DNA of 64,000 bases from Rhodamnia argentea (GCF_020921035.1 NC_063156.1:28196283-28260282); one strand, 5' to 3'. Counted from the first letter of the stretch, positions 12,075-23,520 are shown. Translations and numbers: made by a program. Notes: generated by a model not told the origin, from the sequence alone.

Positions 12075-13337
12075 TCAGAGCCAGTCCTGCTGCTGAAGCT
12101 TGAGGGGCAAATATACCTCGGAAAGATACTGAAACCCGAAAGTGCTCAGAGCCTGAATCTCTGCCTTCTGCTTCGTCTTCACCATCAAGCTCAGCTCCTC
12201 GACCCACCCCGGGTTCTTCTTCACGAAATCCTCCTCCAACAAGTCCTTCCCCGTCTTTATATCCTGCTCCGTCATGGGCAACCTACACTGCTCCGGTATC
12301 TTATACTTATCCAGGTCGCTCGGCCTTATACCCAACCATTTGATGTCAGGGGTCGTCAGGTTGGCACTGTCGTACGACATGTTCTTCGACCCGCACCCAT
12401 AAACCGACAAGATCTTCAATCCATAAGGGTCGCTGTCCACAAGGGCGAGCACAGGCAGCTTCAGCTCCATCTTCATCTTCCTCAAGAAGAGCCTCGTGGC
12501 CACGTCCGGTTGGCCCTTAGCCGTGACAATGATGCACGGAAACCTGTTGTAGAACCGATCCTCTGCCAATCGGATGTAGGCAGCGTCCTTCTCCACCAAG
12601 AGTATGAACAAAGCATCGCTCTGCATATCGCCAACCCGATCAATGTTCGGTGGTATTGCCTTCCCTCCCATCCCCATCTTCGTGCAATCGATCATGTCGC
12701 CGTTGTCGCTGAAAATGAGCCGGCCCACAACGACTCCCTTCTCGGCAGCAATCACATTGAGGCTCGACCGAGTGCACCCCAGCATACAGGACACGTCGTC
12801 GAGGACCGAATCGGACTGTGATTGGTCCTGGAAGAGCTTGACGTCGGTGTAGAAGAGGTCACGCTTGGTGACGTGGATGCTCTTGGCGCAGAGCTGGTGA
12901 ATGAGCTGGAGGATGCGGGTGGTGATGGTGGACTTGCGGACGCTGGAGACGTTAGCGAAGGGGCGGAGGGTGTTCTTGTCCTTGAGCACGATGCGGTCGA
13001 GCTCGGGGACGTAGAGCTGGTTCGCCGAGGAGCGGGAGGGGACGTCGAAGGCGAAGCCATCGCCGCCGAGGATGGAGCGGGCGATGCGGAGGATGAGGGA
13101 CTCGATGGAGGACTGCACGGAGGAGAGGGAGAGGTCGGCGACCTCGCGGCAGGTGGAGGAGAGGGCGAGGTCGGCGAGGGTTAGGGTTTTGGCGCCGGAG
13201 GAGGAGGAGGCGGTGGCGGCGGAGCCAGTGAGGGAACGGAGTGTCTGGAGGATGACGGAGTCGGGCTTGAGGCGGTTCTTGAAGGGGAGATCGTCGTCAT
13301 CGGCGTCGGCGCGGCGGCGTTTCTTCTTCTCGGCCAT
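12075..13337 (-). CDS. SPO11-3: DNA topoisomerase VI subunit A (SPO11-3/RHL2/BIN5)
   Basis: A single uninterrupted frame of 420 aa, close to the roughly 427 aa of the Arabidopsis protein. It starts with a basic patch ([10 protein letters not shown]). A winged-helix 5Y-CAP domain carries the catalytic tyrosine in KRDLFYTD (Tyr163), which makes the covalent 5'-phosphotyrosyl bond. The Toprim domain follows, with the metal-binding acidic residues in LLVEKDAA (Glu249) and [10 protein letters not shown] (Asp301, Asp303). With a B subunit it forms plant topoisomerase VI, a type IIB enzyme in the nucleus that decatenates chromosomes during endoreduplication. It is distinct from the meiotic SPO11-1 and SPO11-2, which lack this exact C-terminal sequence. 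All key residues are present, so it should be functional. The start is the first ATG, with a purine-rich codon run directly after it. Confidence 0.96.
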   Translation of the reverse strand: MAEKKKRRRADADDDDLPFKNRLKPDSVILQTLRSLTGSAATASSSSGAKTLTLADLALSSTCREVADLSLSSVQSSIESLILRIARSILGGDGFAFDVPSRSSANQLYVPELDRIVLKDKNTLRPFANVSSVRKSTITTRILQLIHQLCAKSIHVTKRDLFYTDVKLFQDQSQSDSVLDDVSCMLGCTRSSLNVIAAEKGVVVGRLIFSDNGDMIDCTKMGMGGKAIPPNIDRVGDMQSDALFILLVEKDAAYIRLAEDRFYNRFPCIIVTAKGQPDVATRLFLRKMKMELKLPVLALVDSDPYGLKILSVYGCGSKNMSYDSANLTTPDIKWLGIRPSDLDKYKIPEQCRLPMTEQDIKTGKDLLEEDFVKKNPGWVEELSLMVKTKQKAEIQALSTFGFQYLSEVYLPLKLQQQDWL

Positions 13338-13644
13338 TTAGGAGGGCGGGGGAGGAGTGGAGGGAAAATGAGTGGGAGTTCACAGCTGGGAGAGGATCTC
13401 TGCAGTTAGTCCTCCAACTTTGGTGTAACGTATAATGAGATTCTTAAATTTTTAGCTTGTTCGATCTTATATCTAAATTTTAGTTTGACATTCAAAGTGT
13501 TTCTCAAATTTTTAATTTATTTAATTTTTTTTAAAATTTTGATATATATTCAATATACTCTTTGAATTATATTCAATGTAGTCTTTCGATTAAATTAAGA
13601 TTCAATATTGAATAGTTCCGTTTGATTTACATATTAAATTAAAT
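13338..13644. other. SPO11-3 upstream region with inverted-repeat-like AT-rich sequence
   Basis: The first 80 bases are the likely 5' leader of SPO11-3. From about 13410 the sequence shows the alternating AT-rich words of the small inverted-repeat elements. No gene is visible. Confidence 0.4.
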
Positions 13645-13784
13645 ATATATCAAAAGTTTAATGATTATATTAAACAAATCAGAAGTTGATAGATCATTTG
13701 CGTTAAAGTTCAGTTATCACATTAAATAAATTGATAATCAAATATTTTAAAATAAAATTCATAGATTATTTGTTTAATTTTTCC

Positions 13785-13874
13785 ATGGCTAAACACCTTA
13801 CGAAAATCCAGCAAGAAAACGAAAGACCCACAGGGCTCAAAACATTTAAGGCCCAAATCAAAAAGCATGCCTAA
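13785..13874 (+). other. Micro-ORF 1 of the tandem array (29 codons)
   Basis: Open frame beginning MAKHLTKIQQENER and ending KKHA. The same frame is open in the other four units. No known protein matches from memory. Part of it overlaps the site II-like promoter words, so it may be coincidental. Confidence 0.35.
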
Positions 13875-14132
13875 ATAGGCGCAATCACATCTAAACTAGG
13901 GCTGGGATTTGTTCTTATAGCTGTCGCACCGTCTTCATTTTCTCAAACTTCCTCCAAAGTCGCACACCGCCTAGTCAGTCACCATGCAATACTAAAGTTT
14001 AGGGATTATATTAAACAGATCAGAAGTTGATAAATCATTTGCATTATAGTTCATATATCACATTAAATAAATTAATAATTAATCGTATTATATTTTAGAC
14101 CAAAATTCAAAGAATATTTGTTCGATTTTTCC

Positions 14133-14222
14133 ATGGCTAGACCTCGTGCAAAAATTCAGCAAGCAAATGAAAGCCCCATTGAGTTCAAAGCATTCAAGGC
14201 TCAAATTAGAAAGCATGCCTAA
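14133..14222 (+). other. Micro-ORF 2 of the tandem array (29 codons)
   Basis: Begins MARPRAKIQQANESPI and ends RKHA. It has the same length and stop position as units 1 and 5, with several missense but no length-changing differences. Confidence 0.35.
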
Positions 14223-14478
14223 ACTGGCACATTCACTTCTAAACTAGGGCTGGGGTTTGTTCTTGCAGTTTTCGCACCGTCTTCAACCTCTCGAACTTCC
14301 TTGAGTAGCTCGCCGCGTCCGCTCAGTCACCATGGGATACTAAAATTTATGGATTATATTAAACAAATCAGAAGGTTGAGGAATTATCCGTGCTAAAGTT
14401 CAAATATCATGAATAAATTAATAATTAATCATATTATAGTTTAGGCCAAAATTGAGATATTATTTGTGTGATTTTTCC

Positions 14479-14562
14479 ATGGCTAAACCTCTTGCAAAAA
14501 TCAAGCAAGCAAACAAAAGCCGCATTGGACTGAAAACATTCAAGGCCCAAATAAGAAAATAG
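14479..14562 (+). other. Micro-ORF 3 of the tandem array (27 codons)
   Basis: Begins MAKPLAKIKQANKSRI and stops two codons early relative to units 1, 2 and 5. Confidence 0.35.
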
Positions 14563-14827
14563 GCCTAAACAAGCGCAACCACATCTGAACTATGGTTGAG
14601 GTTTGTTCTTGCAGCTAGCACACTGTCCTCAACCTCTAGAACTTCCTCCAGAGCCACACAGTGCCTACTCAGTCTCCATGCTTGCTCAGTCACCGTGGGT
14701 ATCAAATTTTGGGGATTATATTAAACAAATCATTTGCGTTAAAATTCAAAAATCACATTAAATAAATTAATAATTAATCGTATTATATTTTAGGCCAAAA
14801 TCCAGAGATTATTTGTTTGATTTTTCC

Positions 14828-14974
14828 ATGGCTAAGCCCCTTGCAAAAATCCAGCAAGCAAATGAAAGCCTCATTGGGCTCAAAACATTCAAGGCCCAAA
14901 TCAGAAACCTTCTTCGATCTTTCGAACTTCCTCCGGAACCGCACAGAGCCTGTTCGGTCACCGTAGGGTACTAA
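14828..14974 (+). other. Micro-ORF 4 of the tandem array (48 codons)
   Basis: Begins MAKPLAKIQQANESLI. A deletion of about 60 bp in this unit fuses it in frame to the leader-derived part, giving a longer frame that ends SVTVGY. Confidence 0.35.
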
Positions 14975-15111
14975 AGTTCGGGGATTATATTAATCAAATC
15001 AGAAGTCGAGAGATAATTTGTGCTAAAGTTCAGATATCACGTTAAATAAATTAATAATTAACCATATTATAATTTAAGCCAAAATTAACAGATCATTTGT
15101 TTGATTTTTTC

Positions 15112-15201
15112 ATGGCTAAACCCCCTGATAAAATCCAGCAAGCAAACGAAAGCCCCATTGGGCAAAAAACATTCAAGGCCCAAATCAGAAAGCGGGCCTG
15201 A
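15112..15201 (+). other. Micro-ORF 5 of the tandem array (29 codons)
   Basis: Begins MAKPPDKIQQANESPI and ends RKRA. After it the array ends and CDC123-like 5' sequence begins. Confidence 0.35.
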
Positions 15202-15210
15202 AGGTTTTGC

Positions 15211-15455
15211 ATAATTGATGCATAGAGGTTCTTGGAGCTAAAACATCTCAAGACTTTGTTTCTTTAGGAGTCTCTGTTTGGTCTAGGAAATGTTTAACTG
15301 ACCGTTGACAATGTCTTTCTTTCTGCGATCAATCTTGTTGACTTCTTTTCGTACTTCATACCATATTTTTGCTTGCTGGTGGTAATCAATGCTAGTGCGT
15401 TTTCTTCAGCTCTCTGCAGGTATCTACTTTAGAAATCAGTGAACTGGCTTAGTGC
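15211..15455 (+). repeat. Truncated copy of the sequence preceding the CDC123 coding exon
   Basis: ACTTTGTTTCTTTAGGAGT, AATGTCTTTCTTTCTGC, GGTAATCAATGC, CTCTGCAGGTAT and AGAAATCAGTGAACTGGC follow in the same order as at 17218-17405 upstream of CDC123. The copy stops before the coding exon. Confidence 0.8.
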
Positions 15456-15468
15456 TTGTTCCTTTTTC

Positions 15469-15643
15469 AAAAATATTTTCCTAAAAATAATTTTTTGTAT
15501 CGCTCAAAATATTTAGTTAATTGAAAATTATATTCATTCTCGATAATAATTTATGTTTGAATAACTTCGTGGACAATGGAAATATTTTTTGTTTATTTGT
15601 TTTAATAAGCAATATAAGCGATCCTTTTTAGGAAAATATTTTT
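15469..15643. mobile_element. Foldback element, family B
   Basis: The left arm AAAAATATTTTCCTAAAAAT and the right arm GGAAAATATTTTT with AGCGATCCTTTTTA are inverted repeats about an AT-rich core. It interrupts the CDC123-like 5' copy. Confidence 0.5.
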
Positions 15644-15760
15644 CATATCCCGCATTTTCTGGCGGTTAGTACTTTCACCTTCTTGCTTGCCCATGAAGCA
15701 CCAATTAATATACACCTTGCCACCTTTTAAGATTTTAACCACAAAAAAAACAGATCTATG

Positions 15761-15970
15761 GATTCGTTTGTTTTGCAAAAAATGAATGATTTGATTTGTA
15801 TTTCCTAAAAATAATCTCTTATATCGGTTACAAAAAAAAACAAATTAAAAGTATTTTTATCGCCTCCAAAAGTATTCGAACATAAATTATCGTTGATTAT
15901 GAAAATATTTATTATTGACTAACTATTTTAATCGATACATGCGATCATTTTTAGAAAAATGACTTTTAAA
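15761..15970. mobile_element. Foldback element, family B
   Basis: It begins GATTCGTTTGTTTTGC, with an internal TTTCCTAAAAATAATC and a matching inverted GCGATCATTTTTAGAAAAAT at the right end. It is similar to 15469-15643. Confidence 0.5.
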
Positions 15971-16139
15971 CCATTGCCCCAATAACCACTTTTCCCATTT
16001 GAAAAGAGGGAGGTAGGGGGTTCGAATCTCCACCTTCAGGGGGAGTGTGGTGGGGACGCATGAGGAGGGAGCAGGGTTTTCGTAATCTACACACGGCGTA
16101 TAGCGCACGCAATGCGGCTCGTATAATAGAATAAGATAG
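15971..16139. other. Spacer upstream of the CDC123 leader
   Basis: Contains GGTTCGAATCTCC, reminiscent of a tRNA-derived B box, but no tRNA fold or SINE ends could be shown. Confidence 0.3.
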
Positions 16140-17427
16140 GGACCAAAGCTCGAGCGAGAGGAACGGTCCGCCCATGGTAACTGGAGGCTCCCCTCTCATG
16201 CGATTAGTATTGGCCTTATTAAGGCGGTGCGTGGGCTTCATGAAGAGCCCAAATCCGAACCACCGAAGCCCAAAACATCCAAGGCCCAATTCGGAAAGAG
16301 GCCTAAACAAGCATGATCACCACACACCCACAGAGTTGTTTATGCCATCGTGATGAGCGTGTGGTAGGGGCTAGGGCTTCTTGTAGCTGCTGCCACTCCG
16401 TCTGCAACCTCTCGAGCTTCCGCCAGAGCCGCGCAACGCCTACTCGGTCCCCACGGGGTACTATACTGCGACTCTACTTCCTCTCGTCTTTGAAATTGTT
16501 CTAGTTTTCGATTGTCGAACGTGTGTTTCGGGTTCCTGGGGTTTGCGTTCTCGTTTCAGATTGAGAGCTGGATATGTGTTGATGTCGTCTTTAGAGGAGG
16601 AGAAGATTCGAGGTTGCTTTGAGGTTGCGTTGTCCTTAAGCAGACGGTGAAATGGAGGCACTGCTGCTTTTTTTGTTTGTCGTTCTTTTTTCTTCTCTTT
16701 GAGCGAAGAAAAAGCAACAGTATGCGATAACCGAAGTCGAGTCCTCCATCTGATTTTGGCCTGCGTCAATAATCTGGGCAGATTACGATATTAATGTCGA
16801 ATTTGAAATTTACATCTTTGTAATTGAGTTTTTCTCAGTATCACAATGGCTAAATAACTACGAGCGGCTCCATAATGTCGGAAAGTTGGGTCCTTTTTTT
16901 TTTTTTTTGTGTTCTTCAGCATTTTTCGGCTCTGCTAATCTTGATCGTATACTGATGCAAACTTATTTTTCGGGTGCTTTTACTTCTGTTGCACTGTCGT
17001 GGTTTTCAGAGTTTTGTCTCATGAAATTCTTGTGACGATGCGCTTAGGGTTGTGGGGTAAAAATTTGCACTTTTAATCTGTAAAGCCACATGATATTACC
17101 TCTACTGCTTTGGAACGCTATGCCACATTTGTATTTTCTGTACATTCTTTTACGCCCTCCAATAGCAATGCTAAGCAGGTTTTAAGCCGGAATACAATAG
17201 TTAGAGTTTGTTAATGACTTTGTTTCTTTAGGAGTAGGAGATGTTTGACTAACAATGTCTTTCTTTCTGCCATCAATCTGCTTGATTTTTTATTTTTATT
17301 TTTGGTATTTCACACCTAATTTGTGCATGCTGGTAGTAATCAATGCGATTGCATAATCTTCAGGCTCTTGCAGGTATATGCTTCAGAAATCAGTGAATTG
17401 GCCTAGTACTTGTTTCGTTTTCTCCAG
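16140..17427 (+). promoter_or_regulatory. RPS23-derived promoter, leader exon and leader intron in front of CDC123
   Basis: From AAAGCTCGAGCGAGAGG (16144) to about 17215 this is homologous to 21648-22700, the promoter, first exon and intron 1 of RPS23. Site II-like GCCCA words sit at about 16250-16290. The leader ends at 16457 with the same GT donor (GGGGTACTATACTGCG), but the RPS23 start ATG reads ACG here. The probable acceptor is TTTTCTCCAG at 17418-17427, giving a non-coding exon joined to the CDC123 coding exon. Splicing is predicted, not proven. The TATATATA box of RPS23 is not present in this copy. Confidence 0.75.
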
Positions 17428-17462
17428 CCTTTGGAACGAGCTTTTTTGAAAGTTACAAAGCA

Positions 17463-18464
17463 ATGAGGCAAGAAGAAGTGGATCGATGCCAGATTCAAGA
17501 GTGGTATCCTAAATTCAAGTTGGTGTCCATCAAAACGCATGTTCATCGGCTTCCGGAGTCCTTCGTTGAGTACCTTCTTGGTGACACTGGACCATTTGTT
17601 CTACCAAATTCTGTCACAGGTGAAGATGCCCTTCCCAACAGGGTCTGTAATCTTGTGGACGAAGATTATCTTGCAGTTTCAGAAGAATCTGGAGATGAAT
17701 CCGAGGAATTCCCACCTCCTTCTTTTCCAGAACTCGAGTTGGAGGTCAAAGAGTCAATTGAATCGCTCGGGGGTGCCATTTTCCCTAAGCTGAACTGGAG
17801 CTCGCCAAAAGATGCTGCTTGGATTAGTGGTAGTGGGAATCTTCGGTGCACGTCGCTTAGTGAGATCGCGCTCCTGCTACGCGCATCCGATTCATCGACC
17901 CACGATCTCTGTCATGCGTATGATTCTTGCAGCAACAAGTCCTTGTCGAGGCCACAGAGCTTTTTCCTTGCTCTACGGAAGTGGCAGCCGGCGCTTCGAC
18001 CAGAGATGGAATTCCGTTGTTTTGTAAGGAACAAGCTTCTGGTTGGCATTTGCCAACGTGAGGTTACCACATTTTACCCGGTCCTCCTCGAGAAGAAGGA
18101 GCACCTTAAGGTTTTGATCGAGGATTTCTTTGAAAGTGAAGTGCGTCCGAACTTTGAATCGGATAACTACGCGTTTGATGTTTATGTCACCAAGGATGGG
18201 AGGGTTAAGGTACTGGATTTCAACCCTTGGGGGGTGTTTACGCTGCCACTCCTCTTTTCATGGGACGAACTGAGCGAAAGGGACGATGAAGAGGTGGATT
18301 TCAGAATTGTAGAGAGTCGGTGCGCGGTCCGACCAGGTTTGAAAACGGCTGTGCCGTACGATTACTTAGATACAAGTCCTGGGAGCGGTTGGGACCAGTT
18401 CCTGAGAAATGCTGATGAGGAGATAAGGAAACAAGCTAAGGAGTCTCCAGAAGCGGGCGCTTAG
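17463..18464 (+). CDS. CDC123: CDC123 (D123 family) eIF2 assembly chaperone
   Basis: A single-exon frame of 333 aa that covers the D123 domain from end to end. Its motifs are CQIQEWYPKF near the N-terminus, KLNWSSPKDAAW (residues 109-120), HDLCHAYDSC (147-156), LRPEMEFRCFV (178-188), GICQREVTTFY (195-205) and the ATP-grasp metal site VLDFNPWG (Asp252, Asn254). The family binds eIF2 gamma in the cytosol and promotes joining of the eIF2 subunits in an ATP-grasp-dependent way, so it controls translation start. The Arabidopsis counterpart is EDA35. The start ATG follows AAAGCA and matches family length. Its leader region is copied from RPS23, so it may be driven like a ribosomal-protein gene. The lack of coding introns could mean a retrocopy, but this needs comparison with other plants. 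Confidence 0.95.
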   Translation: MRQEEVDRCQIQEWYPKFKLVSIKTHVHRLPESFVEYLLGDTGPFVLPNSVTGEDALPNRVCNLVDEDYLAVSEESGDESEEFPPPSFPELELEVKESIESLGGAIFPKLNWSSPKDAAWISGSGNLRCTSLSEIALLLRASDSSTHDLCHAYDSCSNKSLSRPQSFFLALRKWQPALRPEMEFRCFVRNKLLVGICQREVTTFYPVLLEKKEHLKVLIEDFFESEVRPNFESDNYAFDVYVTKDGRVKVLDFNPWGVFTLPLLFSWDELSERDDEEVDFRIVESRCAVRPGLKTAVPYDYLDTSPGSGWDQFLRNADEEIRKQAKESPEAGA

Positions 18465-19439
18465 CGATCGAATTTCGATCAGTTTGAATGCACAGACGAT
18501 AACCCTATTGCTCCTTCCTAGGCATGTTTTCTGTGATTCCCTGAGGTTTGAAGTCGTTCCTTTTCGTGTTCTTGTTCTGATATTGTAAATTCTTCTCTGT
18601 TGCTTCCTCCTCGGAAAGGACATGTGGTCCGTGGAGTCCTAATCAGGGGAACACATCGTCGAATGCACCCGAGTAGGTGTGTCGACATGAACTCGCAAGC
18701 CTAGTCATGCAGAAGCCGAAGGAAAATGATTTTGACTATGTTTTAATTTTTAAATGATTGTTTGTATTGTTTAGAAAAATTAATTAGGAGAAAATGCTTT
18801 CCATCGTTAACATTTATTTCTTATAGACATTTTCGTTGATGACTTGGTTAATGAGCTTCTGTGAGCAATCGAGCTGAATAGATTTCAGATTGGTGGCTTT
18901 CCGCAAATTTAATACATCCTTATTTTTAAGTGCACTCTTTATGCATAGGGTGCAAATGGACAAGTACGTCCATCGGTTTTAAATTCGGATGAGGCGTTGT
19001 TGCTAGCATTATTGGTTTAGCACACGGTGGAATCCACGTGTATGAATCGGTTCTGCCACGTCAGTTCAGTATAAATCGGTCGTGCCACGTCAGCTCAATC
19101 CCTTAAAGCCATAATCATCCTAATCAAATCTATTAAAAAAGCGACACATTCAAGGCGACGTAGTTTGAATCGCTGAACATTTTTCTACTTAAAGCCAATT
19201 CGAAAGTGTTGTACCAAGGCTCTCTAATGGACAGGAAAACCAGAACATCCGAGACAAATTATTGATGCAAGTCGATGGAACGACTACTGGTCATGTGATG
19301 CAAGTCGTCGTATAAAATGGCTTTTTTCTTACGGTGACCAAAGTTCGACCCCGTCTTATGGATTACAGTTCCGTATATCCAATGCGAGATTCCTTACGGC
19401 ATATTCGTAACCTCGTATATCAATTAAAGCTCCGTTTAA
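18465..19439. other. CDC123 3' flank
   Basis: Holds the 3' UTR. The part 18630-18860 (ACATCGTCGAATGCACC, TGTCGACATGAACTC, AGAAGCCGAAGGAAAAT) is repeated at 20025-20240. No other gene is seen. Confidence 0.5.
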
Positions 19440-20240
19440 ATGAGCTTGTCTTGTTATGACAATGGCTAAATAACTATGAGCAGCTAGTAATTTTCGAAAA
19501 TTGGGTCTCTTCTTTCGGTTCTTCAGCATCATTTGTCGACTATGATAGTCCTCTTAAGTACGTTGTAAAAAGCTCTTGCTTGATTGTATACTGATGCGAA
19601 CTTATTTTTCGGGGGTGTATCTTTACCTCTGCCGTGTGCTGTCGTGGTTTTCAGAGTTTTATCTTCTGAAATTCTTGTGCCGATGCGCTTAGGGTTTTGA
19701 GGTATAAATACGCACTTTTAACCAGCAAAGCCATACGAGATTACCTAGGCTGGTTTGGGACGCTACGTCATGAATCTTCTGTACATTCTTTTGCGCTCTC
19801 CGATAGCAATGCTAAGCAAGTTTTAAGCTGGAAACACAATAATTAGAGTTTGTTAATGGCTTTCTGTTTGGCGAAGTGGTAGCCTCCGTCGGCTTCAAAG
19901 AGTAGCAGTCATTGACAGTGGGTAGAGGAGATGAAAGTAATTAGTACAAAATATGGTCGACATAGCGTGATCGGATGTGTCTTCCTCGACTGATGCAATA
20001 GTAGCAGGTTCTCTGTCCTAGAAAAGCGTGAACCACATCGTCGAATGTACCGAGTAGCTGTGTCGACATGAACTCTGAAAGCCCAGTAATCCAGAAGTCG
20101 AAGGAAAATCGAGATTAATTCATTAATTTATTAGTTAGAAAATTGTTCGTTGTTAACATTAATTTGTTAGACATTTTCGTTACGAATTTGTTAATGGAAT
20201 TTTGTAAGCAATCGAGATGAAAGCACTTCGATAGGTGGTT
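19440..20240 (+). repeat. Rearranged copy: RPS23-type leader intron joined to CDC123-type 3' flank
   Basis: 19447-19985 matches the leader introns at 16850-17220 and 22265-22800 (ACAATGGCTAAATAACTA, TTCTTCAGCATC, CTGATGCGAACTTATTTTTC, TCTTCTGTACATTCTTTT, AGCAATGCTAAGCA). Then 20025-20240 matches the CDC123 3' flank at 18640-18860. No CDC123 coding sequence lies between them, so this is the remnant of another copy that lost its coding part. Confidence 0.8.
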
Positions 20241-20423
20241 ATTGGCGAAACAAAGGCTTTTCTTATGTTCTAGTTCAATCTTTATCCTTATTTATAGTTC
20301 ACTCTTTATTTGCCACGTCAGCTCAGTTCCTTAAAACCAATTCACATGGATGAATTAGGGCTTGCTAGGGCATCCGAGACAAATTATTGATGCACGTCGA
20401 TGGAGCGACAGATCGGTTATTAC

Positions 20424-21149
20424 GGCTCCGTTTATTTCACGGAAAATAATTTTTCAAATTTTGTGTCGTTTGGTTCTTGGAAGATAAGTTAGTCCATGAA
20501 ATCATTGTTCTCCCATTAAAAAAACTCTTTCGAAAATGGGAAAAATGTTTTGTCGCTTTTTGAGAAGTGAAAAATATTTTCCTCGTTCTTCTTTCCACCT
20601 CTCCTTCAAATCTTTTTTCTTTTTAATTATCTTTTCAACTTTCTTTTCGTTTTTATTTATTTTTTCAAAATTAAAAAAATTACTTTTTAATATTTCTCTT
20701 TTTCTTTTTCCTTCTTCTCCTTTGGCCGGTCGTCGGCCTTGCCAGATCTGGCGAGACTAGGCGAGTCATCGCCGGCTTGTGGTAAGGCTTGAGCTCGGCG
20801 GTCACCGTGGCGGGCGACCGACAAAAACAACAATAGAAAAAAGAAGAAAAACATAAAATGAAAAAAGAATAGAGAAAAAAGGAAAAAAAGATAAAGATAA
20901 ATAATTAAAACATTAAAAAATTGATTTTTTTAAATAAAAATAAAAATAAAAAACATAAAAAAAAAATGGCGAATGAAGTGCATGGAGAAAAATTAAATCT
21001 AATTTTTCATACCAAACAACAGAAAATATTTTTCGAGTATTTTTCATATTTAAGCCAAACACCGGAAAGATGCGGCCATTTTCTTGAAAATTGACTTCCC
21101 GGAAAATATTTTCCAAAAGCGACTTATTTTTTGCAAAATAAACGGTGCC
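20424..21149. mobile_element. MITE-like TIR element, 726 bp, with GC-rich core
   Basis: The left end is GGCTCCGTTTATTTC and the reverse complement of the right end is GGCACCGTTTATTTTGC. A further inverted GGAAAATATTTTCC-type sequence lies inside both ends. Both ends abut the trinucleotide TAC (20421-20423 and 21150-21152), a possible 3-bp target-site duplication as in PIF/Harbinger-type elements. The core at 20725-20820 is GC-rich (GGCCGGTCGTCGGCCTTGCC). It has no transposase. Confidence 0.7.
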
Positions 21150-21223
21150 TACGTATCATCACTTTTTCTGTGATTCAATTGCCACATAAAATGCTTTCTC
21201 CTTATGGTGATTAAAGTTATGAC

Positions 21224-21601
21224 TTGATGCATAATATAATCCCCGAACTTTTGACTTTTTCATTGTAATCCTTGAACTATATCCAAATGTGCAATGCCGT
21301 CCCCGAATTTTAATTTATTTATGGCTCCGTTCTGGCTTATGTTCAATTTAACCCTTAAATTATTTGAAAATATTCAATGTTGTCCTTAAACTTGAATTAA
21401 TATCGGGACAACATTGAACAATGTTGAACACGTGTCAAAAACGGAGCATAAGGACTAAATTGAACACGTGTCAAAAGTTCATGAAGTACATTGAACAAAT
21501 TTAAAGTTTCTGGATCACAACGAGCATATTAAAAATTCAAGAATCACATTCCATATTGGATTATAGTTCATGGACCATTTATATTATTTTTTCCAATATT
21601 T
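21224..21601. mobile_element. Small inverted-repeat element
   Basis: The left end ATAATATAATCCCCGAACTT and the reverse complement of the right end AATAATATAAATGGTCCATG form imperfect arms. Inside are paired runs such as CAATGTTGTCC and GGACAACATTG. It is non-coding and lies just before the RPS23 promoter block. Confidence 0.5.
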
Positions 21602-21647
21602 ATCCAATGCGAGATTTATTATGAAATCGTGCTATCAATAAAGATGC

Positions 21648-21868
21648 GAACCGAAGCTCGAGCGGGAAGAATGTCCGCCCTCGTAAGCAAGAGCCCACCA
21701 AATCCGAACCACTAAAGCCCAAAACATTCAAGGCCTAATGAGGAAAGAGGCTATATATACGGTCGTTGATGAGCCTGCGACAGGGGCTAGGGTTTCTTGT
21801 CGCTGGTGCTACTACGTCTTCAACCTCTCGAGCTTCCGCCAGAGCCGCGCAAAGCCTACTCGGTCACC
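21648..21868 (+). promoter_or_regulatory. RPS23 promoter and leader
   Basis: A TATA box (TATATATA, about 21751-21758) lies about 110 bp before the start codon. Site II-like GCCCA words are at about 21689 and 21717. A telo-box-like AGGGTTT (AAACCCT on the other strand, 21789-21795) is followed by a CT-rich leader. This combination is typical of plant ribosomal-protein genes. Confidence 0.7.

Positions 21869-23520
<1,652 letters not shown>

Larger units (their letters stand above)
13645..15210 (+). repeat. Five-unit tandem array of an RPS23 promoter/leader-like module
   Basis: Five tandem units of about 347 bp (spacing 348, 346, 349 and 284 bp between equivalent ATGs at 13785, 14133, 14479, 14828 and 15112; the fourth unit is about 60 bp short). 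Each unit has an AT-rich part (GGATTATATTAAACAAATCA and on), then ATGGCTAAAC and a short ORF. Next comes a GGGCT/GGCCCA-bearing stretch (site II-like elements of ribosomal-protein promoters) and, in units 1-4, a leader-like part. That leader (units 1-3: GGGCTGGG...CTTCCTCC...CAGTC, then ACCATG or similar) resembles the first exon of RPS23 at 21770-21873. The array is diverged among units, so it is not a recent assembly artefact. Confidence 0.85.

Noticed and set aside
12060-13341. Plus-strand open frames opposite SPO11-3
   Set aside because: Antisense shadows of a GC-rich single exon with a clear family match.
13645-15210. CRISPR-like array
   Set aside because: The units are long, continuous and diverged, with no short repeat and spacer pattern, and the DNA is eukaryotic.
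15971-16060. SINE or tRNA gene
   Set aside because: GGTTCGAATCTCC resembles a B box, but no A box or cloverleaf could be made.
15966-16310. Minus-strand 114-codon frame
   Set aside because: It overlaps the RPS23-like promoter block and has no domain.
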